Notes under the pieces: generated by a model
Told to the model about the DNA's origin: nothing
The model's input: only the letters and a program-made list of their open reading frames with translations
Database searches by the model: none
Assembly (NCBI GenBank): GCA_023488645.1
Contig: JAMDDL010000141.1
Coordinates: 1-5,083 of the forward strand
Reading direction: 5' to 3'
Length of the DNA stretch: 5,083 nucleotides
Source: Actinomycetota bacterium
Lineage (GTDB): Bacteria > Actinomycetota > Humimicrobiia > Humimicrobiales > Humimicrobiaceae
Translations under genes and position numbers: made by a program
Shown here: one piece after another, positions 1-5,083 of the stretch
Position numbering within the stretch: the stretch's first letter is position 1
How the letters are laid out: each line of letters begins with the position of its first letter

Positions 1-28
1 ATAACTAAGTAACAATTAAATTAATAAC

Positions 29-37
29 AGGAGAAGG
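29..37 (+). promoter_or_regulatory. Ribosome binding site of proS
   Basis: The purine-rich AGGAGAAGG contains a GGAG core that ends seven bases before the TTG codon at 41, which is good Shine-Dalgarno spacing. It decides the start: an in-frame TAA lies at 17-19, and no ATG or GTG occurs between that stop and the TTG. I see no convincing promoter in the 28 bases before this site, so the promoter, or an upstream operon partner, lies outside the window. Confidence 0.8.
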
Positions 38-40
38 ATT

Positions 41-1762
41 TTGAGGTTTTCGCAGTATTTTTTACCAACTCTAAAGGAAGATCCAGGCGATTCGGATATT
101 ATCAGTCATTCCTTAAGCATAAGAGCAGGTCTTATCAGGAAAATAGCTTCAGGATTATATGCATTTCTTCCGGCAGGATACAGGGTCTTAAAAAAAATTG
201 AAAACATTGTAAGGGAAGAAATGAATAATGCCGGGGCGCAGGAAATTTTAATGCCTGTAATTCAGCCTGCAGAAATATGGCAGCAGTCAAACAGATGGGA
301 TGAATACGGAAGCGACATGTTTAAGCTGGCTGACAGAAATGAAAGAGATTTTTGTCTTGGACCCACACATGAGGAGATGATTACAACTCTTACTGCTGCA
401 GATATTTATTCCTATAAGGATCTTCCGGTTAATTTATACCAGATTCAGGTTAAGTTCAGGGATGAAATCAGGCCAAGGTATGGACTGATGCGTGCAAGAG
501 AATTTATAATGAAGGATGCTTACAGCTTTGCTGCCTCTGAGGAACAGCTTGATAAGGATTATGAAGCAATGTATGCAGCATATTCCAGAATAATTGAAAG
601 GATTGGTCTTAAATACAAGGTAGTAGAAGCAGATACAGGGCTTATAGGAGGAAAATCTTCACATGAATTTGTAATTCTTGCACAAAATGGTGAAGAAACC
701 ATAGCTTATTGTGATAAATGCGGATATGCTGCAAATACAGATAATGCAAAGTTCAGGTTAAAGACTATTTTCGGTGAAAGTAATGGCGCGGATAAGGAAA
801 ACAAAAATCTTGAAGAAGTATACACACCAGACGTCAAAACAATTGAAGAACTTTCAAATTATTTGCAGGAGCCTCCTCAAAAAATTATAAAAACCATAGT
901 TATAAAAAACATGGAAGGCAGTGTTTTTGCTTTTCTTCTTTCAGGTGACAGGACTTTAAATATCAGTAAAGCGGAAAAATATCTGGGTGCAAAACTTGAA
1001 TTCATAAATGAGGAAGATAATGTACATAAACTGCCGATTGGGTTTGTCGGTCCGGCAGGACTGAAAAAGGAAATTAAAATTTATGCAGATTATTCAATAC
1101 ACGGCAAATCAAATTTAATAAGTGGAGCAAATAAAATCAACTACCATTATAAGAATGTTAATATTGAAAGAGATTTTGATGTAAATGGCTGGGGAAATTT
1201 CACGTACCCTGTTCCCGGAGATTTATGCGAAGACTGCAACATGGAATTAAATTATGATAAGGGAATTGAAGTAGGACATATCTTTAAGTTAGGCACAAAA
1301 TACAGTGAAAAATTAAATGGTAAATTTCTTGACGGTGACGGTAAATTAAAACCATACATAATGGGCTGTTACGGCATAGGTATTACAAGAATGCTTGCTG
1401 CAGCAATTGAACAAAGTCATGATGAAAAAGGAATAATCTGGCCAAAAAGTATAGCTCCTTTTACAGTAAGCATAATATCAACAAACATGAATGAGGAAAA
1501 GCTGAAGAATGCGGCAGAGCGAACTTATGAAATGCTGATGAAAAATAAAGTTGAAGTAATTTATGATGACAGGGATATAAGTGCTGGAATTAAATTCAAG
1601 GATTCTGATTTAACAGGTGTTCCGGTTAAGTTGATTTTTGGAAAAAAATTTCTCAAGGATGAAATAATAGATATTGAATACAGGAACAAAGCTGAAAAAA
1701 TTGAAATAAAATTAAATGATTTGGAAAACTTCTTAAAAAAATTAACATCACTAAATGAATGA
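41..1762 (+). CDS. proS: Prolyl-tRNA synthetase, bacterial type with inserted editing domain
   Basis: This cytoplasmic class II aminoacyl-tRNA synthetase charges tRNA-Pro with proline using ATP. The 573 residues match the usual length (about 565-575) of the bacterial form. The N-terminus (RFSQYFLPTLKEDPGDSDIIS) is typical of the family and supports the TTG start. Motif 1 lies around residues 44-75. Motif 2 is around FRDEIRPRYGLMRAREF (139-155). Motif 3 is GCYGIGITRMLAAAIEQ (442-458) with Arg450. The INS (YbaK-like) domain, about 224-400, hydrolyses mischarged Ala-tRNA-Pro in the family. Lys284 in IIKTIVIK and His369 in NYHYKN appear to align with the E. coli editing residues Lys279 and His369, so editing is probably intact. 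The anticodon-binding domain fills about 472-573. Two CxxC pairs, C224/C227 and C396/C399, bracket the INS domain and may bind zinc. The stop codon overlaps the recD2 start. No frameshift or truncation is seen. Confidence 0.98.
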   Translation: MRFSQYFLPTLKEDPGDSDIISHSLSIRAGLIRKIASGLYAFLPAGYRVLKKIENIVREEMNNAGAQEILMPVIQPAEIWQQSNRWDEYGSDMFKLADRNERDFCLGPTHEEMITTLTAADIYSYKDLPVNLYQIQVKFRDEIRPRYGLMRAREFIMKDAYSFAASEEQLDKDYEAMYAAYSRIIERIGLKYKVVEADTGLIGGKSSHEFVILAQNGEETIAYCDKCGYAANTDNAKFRLKTIFGESNGADKENKNLEEVYTPDVKTIEELSNYLQEPPQKIIKTIVIKNMEGSVFAFLLSGDRTLNISKAEKYLGAKLEFINEEDNVHKLPIGFVGPAGLKKEIKIYADYSIHGKSNLISGANKINYHYKNVNIERDFDVNGWGNFTYPVPGDLCEDCNMELNYDKGIEVGHIFKLGTKYSEKLNGKFLDGDGKLKPYIMGCYGIGITRMLAAAIEQSHDEKGIIWPKSIAPFTVSIISTNMNEEKLKNAAERTYEMLMKNKVEVIYDDRDISAGIKFKDSDLTGVPVKLIFGKKFLKDEIIDIEYRNKAEKIEIKLNDLENFLKKLTSLNE

Positions 1763-3951
1763 ATTATTCTTTCAATCCTTACAACCCACAAATAAAACTG
1801 AAGGGAATTTTAGAAAAGATTATTTATAAAAATCCTGAAAATAATTATATTGTTGCCAGATTCAAAATTGATAATGAAAATAACATTGAGACTGTTTTCG
1901 GTTCAATAATAGAAGTTAATGCCGGTGAGCATATTGAAATCACGGGTGAATTTGTAAACAACCCTAAATACGGCCGTCAGTTTAAAATGACGAATGCAAA
2001 TATACTTCCCCCTGCAACAAATGAAGGTATTGAAAAATACCTTGGCTCCGGTCTTATAAAAGGTGTCGGCCCTGCAACGGCAAAAAAAATTGTATCTCAT
2101 TTTAAGGAAAAAACTCTTGAAATTCTTGATAATGATATTAACCGCTTAAATGAAATTGACGGGTTTGCTTTAAAAAGAATTAAGAAGATAAAAGAGGAAT
2201 GGGCAGCGCAGTCAAAGATAAAAGATATCATGATTTTTCTGCAGTCTCTGGAAATAACTCCCGCTTATGCAAAAAAAATATTTATAAAATACGGAAATGA
2301 CTCAATTAACACTATCAGAAAAAATCCTTTTCAGCTTTGTGATGATATATTCGGCATCGGCTTTAAAATAGCAGACAGGATAGCAAAAAATGCAGGTATT
2401 GAGAAAAATTCCATTTTCAGAATAAGGGCAGGTATTTTATATATACTTGAACAGCTTCAGGAAGCAGGAAACTGTTACTTTCCTTATGAGCTGCTGCTTA
2501 ATCAGGCAAAAGAATTTCTTGATGTTGAAATAAATGATATTAAAAAAACCCTGAATATCCTTGAAACAGAAAAAGATATTATAATTTCAGATAATAAGAT
2601 ATATCTTACACAAACATTTCTTGATGAAAAATTTGTTGCCGGTCAGCTTGTCAAATTAAAAGCGGAGCCTTCAAAAACAAATTTGAATTTGATAAGTATT
2701 GAAAGTCAGATCAGGGAAATTTCAAAATTTTACAGAATGGAAATAGATGAAGATCAGCAGGAGGCAATAAAAAGTGCTGTTTATGAAAAGATATTAATAA
2801 TTACGGGAAGCCCCGGTACAGGAAAAAGTACAATTTTAAATTATGTTTTAAAGATTCTTGAAAGGGATAATAAAAGAGTAAAACTGGCTGCTCCTACAGG
2901 AAGGGCTTCAAAAAGACTTTCTGAGACAACAGGCAGGGAAGCTAAAACAATCCACAGGCTGCTGGAATACAATCCAAAATTAAATACTTTTTCAAGAAAT
3001 AAGTTTAATAAGCTTTCCTGTGATTTACTCATTATTGATGAAGCTTCAATGATAGATATAAAGTTAATGAAAAATCTTCTTGAAGCCATTGACTTGCGGA
3101 CGAAAATTATCTTTGTAGGAGATGCAGACCAGCTTCCTTCCGTAGGTCCGGGAAATGTTTTAAATGACATGATAAATTCCGGAGTATTTAAAATAGTCAG
3201 ATTAAATAAAATTTACAGACAATTTGGCAAAAGCAGAATCATATACAATGCCCACAGAATCAGGGATGGCATATACCCGAACCTGTTTAGCAAGGCTGAT
3301 GACGAAAATGTTAATGATTTTTACTTTATAGAAAAACAGGAGCCCGAGGAAGCTGTTAATGTCATTTTAAAGATGCTTTATTATAATTTGCCACAAAAAT
3401 TCGGGTATGATCCTTTAAAGGATATTCAGATACTGGTTCCTGTAAATAAAGGAATTGCAGGTGTGGAGAATTTAAACTTGAAAGTTCAAGAAAAGTTTAA
3501 TAAAAATTCAGTAAAAATAATACGCGGGCATACGGAGTTCCGATTAAATGACAAGATAATTCAGCTAAAAAATGATTATGAAAAAGATGTATATAACGGT
3601 GATATAGGATTTATAAGAAATATAGATTTTAATTTACAGGAATTTAAAGTTGATTTTGGCGATAAGGTTGTTACTTATAATTTTTATGATACAGATGAAA
3701 TTAGCCTTTCTTATGCAATTTCTATTCATAAATCCCAGGGTTCTGAATTTAAATGTGTAATTGTTCCGATACTTACATCTCATTACATGCTTCTTCAAAG
3801 AAACCTTTTATATACCGCTATAACCAGAGCTAAGGAGCTTGTTGTATTGATCGGAAGTAAAAAAGCAATAGGAATGGCGGTTAGCAAAAATAATGTTGAA
3901 AACAGGTATACCAGATTAAATAACCTGCTGTCTATGCTTAACACCTGTTGA
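1759..3951 (+). CDS. recD2: RecD-like ATP-dependent DNA helicase RecD2
   Basis: This superfamily 1B helicase moves 5' to 3' on single-stranded DNA and acts in DNA repair and replication-fork maintenance, usually without RecBC. Its 730 residues fit RecD2 (Deinococcus about 715, Bacillus YrrC about 800). In order there are: an OB-like N-terminal domain (about 12-82); a helix-hairpin-helix at LIKGVGPATAKKI (99-111); a second at FGIGFKIADRIA (198-209) after the family signature NPFQL; a Q-motif-like DEDQQEAI (330-337); Walker A GSPGTGKST (350-358); motif Ia APTGRASKRL (378-387); Walker B DEAS (427-430); motif III GDADQLPSVGPG (454-465); motif IV around IYRQ (485-488); an SH3-like segment with YNGDIG (612-617); motif V IHKSQGSEF (656-664); and motif VI LYTAITRAK (684-692). 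All catalytic motifs look intact. The N-terminal region lacks the RecB-binding character of true RecD. The ATG overlaps the proS stop by four bases and has no clear Shine-Dalgarno site, which suggests translational coupling. Confidence 0.95.
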   Translation: MNYSFNPYNPQIKLKGILEKIIYKNPENNYIVARFKIDNENNIETVFGSIIEVNAGEHIEITGEFVNNPKYGRQFKMTNANILPPATNEGIEKYLGSGLIKGVGPATAKKIVSHFKEKTLEILDNDINRLNEIDGFALKRIKKIKEEWAAQSKIKDIMIFLQSLEITPAYAKKIFIKYGNDSINTIRKNPFQLCDDIFGIGFKIADRIAKNAGIEKNSIFRIRAGILYILEQLQEAGNCYFPYELLLNQAKEFLDVEINDIKKTLNILETEKDIIISDNKIYLTQTFLDEKFVAGQLVKLKAEPSKTNLNLISIESQIREISKFYRMEIDEDQQEAIKSAVYEKILIITGSPGTGKSTILNYVLKILERDNKRVKLAAPTGRASKRLSETTGREAKTIHRLLEYNPKLNTFSRNKFNKLSCDLLIIDEASMIDIKLMKNLLEAIDLRTKIIFVGDADQLPSVGPGNVLNDMINSGVFKIVRLNKIYRQFGKSRIIYNAHRIRDGIYPNLFSKADDENVNDFYFIEKQEPEEAVNVILKMLYYNLPQKFGYDPLKDIQILVPVNKGIAGVENLNLKVQEKFNKNSVKIIRGHTEFRLNDKIIQLKNDYEKDVYNGDIGFIRNIDFNLQEFKVDFGDKVVTYNFYDTDEISLSYAISIHKSQGSEFKCVIVPILTSHYMLLQRNLLYTAITRAKELVVLIGSKKAIGMAVSKNNVENRYTRLNNLLSMLNTC

Positions 3952-3975
3952 ACTTTTTTATTTTCATGCTATAAT
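3948..3975 (+). promoter_or_regulatory. Probable housekeeping-sigma promoter for nusA
   Basis: A perfect -10 hexamer TATAAT (3970-3975) is preceded by TGC (3967-3969), giving an extended -10. A partial -35 element TTGAAC (3948-3953, four of six consensus bases) lies 16 bases upstream. The -35 overlaps the recD2 stop codon TGA at 3949-3951. Transcription would start near the A residues at 3981-3983 and give a leader of about 95 bases before nusA. TATAAT-like strings are common in AT-rich DNA. The combination of an extended -10, correct spacing and placement in the only real gap of the window makes this one credible. Confidence 0.62.
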
Positions 3976-3989
3976 CATTCAAAGATTTA

Positions 3990-4016
3990 TATTAAATTTA
4001 ACTAATAAATTTAGTG
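3990..4016 (+). other. Alternative AU-rich hairpin, possible antiterminator
   Basis: The self-complementary octamer TAAATTTA occurs twice, at 3993-4000 and 4006-4013, separated by ACTAA. In RNA the copies can pair. The helix extends through U3992-G4014 (wobble), A3991-U4015 and U3990-G4016 (wobble) to 11 pairs with a 5-base loop. It would occupy 4012-4016, most of the 5' arm of the terminator-like hairpin, so the two structures exclude each other. The helix has no G-C pair and is probably weak. In such AT-rich sequence the pairing could be accidental. Confidence 0.35.
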
Positions 4017-4046
4017 GGCAGAAAAACCCACTATTTTTATTATTTT
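4012..4046 (+). terminator. Weak intrinsic terminator or attenuator in the nusA leader
   Basis: TAGTGGG (4012-4018) pairs perfectly with CCCACTA (4027-4033) around an 8-base loop, giving a 7-pair stem with four G-C pairs. The T-run TTTTTATTATTTT (4034-4046) follows directly. It is T-rich on this side only, so it works for + strand transcription. It could end read-through from proS-recD2. It also lies downstream of the predicted nusA promoter and 30 bases before the nusA start, so it would also limit nusA transcription. A short stem with an interrupted T-tract is the kind of weak terminator that often depends on NusA. Similar hairpin leaders precede rimP-nusA operons in other bacteria. Confidence 0.62.
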
Positions 4047-4064
4047 AGCAAATTTTTTAATAGC

Positions 4065-4071
4065 AGGTGAG
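4065..4071 (+). promoter_or_regulatory. Ribosome binding site of nusA
   Basis: AGGTGAG includes AGGTGA, a six-base match to the anti-Shine-Dalgarno end of 16S rRNA, and lies six bases before the TTG at 4077. It fixes the start. The codon at 4068-4070 is an in-frame TGA, so nusA cannot start further upstream. The overlapping GTG at 4068 is in another frame and reaches a stop after five codons. Confidence 0.82.
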
Positions 4072-4076
4072 TAAAC

Positions 4077-5083
4077 TTGAATAAAGAATTAATAATTGCA
4101 TTAAAAGAACTTGAAAGGGAAAAGGGCATAAATCTTGACATATTGATTGATGCTCTTAAGGTTGCTCTTGTTTCTGCATACAAGAAGAATTATAAGGTTA
4201 ATTTTAATGCCAGAGTAGATTTGGATTTTGATTCAGGAGAAATTAAGGTGTTTAAAATTCTTGATGAAGATGTAGCTGAAAAAGAAGGCATTTCTGAAGT
4301 GGATGTTACACCGGAAAATTTTGGCAGAATTGCAGCTCAGACAGCTAAGCAGGTTATAACACAAAAGATAAAGGAAGCTGAACGGGAAGTAATGTATGAC
4401 GAATATAAGGAACGTGCCGGAGATATGGTTATAGGCATTATACAGCAGCATGATGCAAGATGGACTCTTGTTGATCTGGGGAAAGTGGAGGCATTACTTC
4501 CCTCAAATGAACAGGTACCCGGTGAAAAATACAAACATGGAGAAAGAATAAAATGTTATATATCGGAAGTCAGAAAAACCACAAAAGGTCCCCAGGTTAT
4601 TGTATCAAGAACACACAGTGGTTTGATAAGGAGACTTTTTGAGCTGGAAGTTCCTGAAATTTATGAAGGTATTGTTACCATTAAAAGTATAGCAAGAGAA
4701 GCAGGGCATAGAACTAAAATTGCCGTAAGCTCAAGTGAAAAAAATGTTGATCCTGTTGGAGCATGTGTTGGGCCGAAAGGCTCAAGAGTCAGGATGGTAG
4801 TAGATGAGCTTGCAGGTGAAAAAATTGATATTGTACAATATAGTGATGATATTGTAACTTTTATAAAAAATGCATTAAGCCCTGCAAAAGTAATAAAAGT
4901 TTTAACTGATGAGGAAACAAAATTTGCTCTTGTGGTTGTTCCAAATGAACAGTTATCACTTGCCATTGGAAGAGATGGTCAGAATGCAAGGCTTGCAGCT
5001 AAATTAACTAACTGGAAAATAGATATAAAAAGTGAGTCTCAATATGAAGATGAACTTAATGCAGCAAGAAATGAAAGGAAAAA
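4077..5083 (+). CDS. nusA: Transcription termination/antitermination factor NusA (3' end beyond window)
   Basis: NusA binds RNA polymerase near the RNA exit channel and modulates pausing, intrinsic termination and antitermination. There are 335 uninterrupted codons from a TTG start (MNKELIIALKELEREKGINL), with no stop before the window ends. The N-terminal polymerase-binding domain covers about residues 1-110. An S1 RNA-binding domain follows (about 114-178, starting AGDMVIGII and ending VIVSR). KH1 carries the GxxG loop GPKG (232-235) within DPVGACVGPKGSRVRMV. KH2 carries GRDG (298-301) within LAIGRDGQNARLAAKL and ends near 317. About 18 charged residues after KH2 are visible. Non-proteobacterial NusA proteins commonly stop soon after KH2 (Bacillus about 370 residues), so probably only the tail is missing; an acidic-repeat C-terminus cannot be excluded. 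It has its own predicted promoter and a leader hairpin suited to autoregulation. rimP, the usual upstream neighbour, is absent. Confidence 0.97.
   Translation, partial: MNKELIIALKELEREKGINLDILIDALKVALVSAYKKNYKVNFNARVDLDFDSGEIKVFKILDEDVAEKEGISEVDVTPENFGRIAAQTAKQVITQKIKEAEREVMYDEYKERAGDMVIGIIQQHDARWTLVDLGKVEALLPSNEQVPGEKYKHGERIKCYISEVRKTTKGPQVIVSRTHSGLIRRLFELEVPEIYEGIVTIKSIAREAGHRTKIAVSSSEKNVDPVGACVGPKGSRVRMVVDELAGEKIDIVQYSDDIVTFIKNALSPAKVIKVLTDEETKFALVVVPNEQLSLAIGRDGQNARLAAKLTNWKIDIKSESQYEDELNAARNERK

Noticed and set aside
1561..1791. Minus-strand open frame of 76 codons across the proS-recD2 junction
   Set aside because: It lies opposite the well-conserved ProRS anticodon-binding domain, resembles no protein I know, and its composition reflects reverse reading of AT-rich codons.
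1903..2100. Minus-strand open frame of 65 codons inside recD2
   Set aside because: It is antisense to the RecD2 OB and helix-hairpin-helix region, with no recognisable domain. It is a shadow frame.
2841..3170. Minus-strand open frame of 109 codons inside recD2
   Set aside because: Although the longest antisense frame, it lies entirely opposite helicase motifs Ia to III, whose conserved residues explain the sequence. It shows no family similarity.
3940..3949. Small inverted repeat AACA-CC-TGTT touching the -35 element, considered as an operator
   Set aside because: Four-base arms inside the end of the recD2 coding sequence are expected by chance, and no regulator gene is nearby.
4053..4058. 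Second T-run (TTTTTT) before nusA, considered as another terminator
   Set aside because: No G-C-containing stem lies directly before it, so it is probably just an AT-rich spacer.
3952..4076. A small gene or tRNA in the recD2-nusA gap
   Set aside because: The gap has no tRNA-like cloverleaf or open frame of useful length. The GTG at 4068 reaches a stop after five codons. Promoter, hairpins and ribosome binding site account for the visible structure.
4233..4534. Two overlapping minus-strand frames (72 and 65 codons) inside nusA
   Set aside because: They overlap each other in different frames and lie opposite the NusA N-terminal and S1 domains. The hydrophobic runs are by-products of complementing charged codons.
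4661..4966. Minus-strand open frame of 101 codons inside nusA
   Set aside because: It is antisense to the NusA KH domains, which read cleanly on the + strand. The serine/threonine-rich translation is typical of a shadow frame.

Overview
This window is ordinary housekeeping DNA from a low-GC bacterium (roughly a third G+C by eye, AT-rich third codon positions, many AGA/AGG arginine codons). Three genes lie head to tail on the + strand: proS (prolyl-tRNA synthetase, complete), recD2 (RecD-like DNA helicase, complete) and nusA (transcription factor NusA, cut off by the window end). The proteins are bacterial: the ProRS is the type with the inserted editing domain, and RecD2 is the form found in bacteria that usually lack RecBC. 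The gene neighbourhood resembles the proS-polC-rimP-nusA-infB region known from Firmicutes, and proS also lies near nusA in Actinobacteria. The lineage cannot be fixed from the sequence alone.

Layout. Positions 1-40 hold only the upstream end of an intergenic or leader region and a good ribosome binding site for proS, which starts with TTG at 41. The proS stop overlaps the recD2 start as ATGA (1759-1762). recD2 has no clear ribosome binding site of its own, so the two are probably co-transcribed and translationally coupled. recD2 ends at 3951. A 125-base gap (3952-4076) follows, and then nusA starts with TTG at 4077 behind a clear AGGTGAG site.

The gap is the most interesting part of the window. 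It has a near-consensus extended -10 promoter (TTGAAC, 16 bases, TATAAT with an upstream TG) whose -35 element overlaps the recD2 stop codon. Downstream is a short hairpin with an interrupted T-run that looks like a weak intrinsic terminator (4012-4046). An alternative AU-rich helix (3990-4016) would use up the 5' arm of that terminator. A terminator between a promoter and nusA suggests attenuation, and NusA itself is the obvious candidate regulator, as in the NusA-dependent autoregulation reported for the Bacillus subtilis nusA operon leader. This is inference and has not been tested.

A second point of interest is gene content. rimP, which normally sits directly before nusA, is absent, and recD2 occupies the space where polC and rimP lie in Bacillus. 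I saw no mobile element, CRISPR array, tRNA, rRNA or new multigene system. The remaining open frames on the minus strand are shadows of these three genes.
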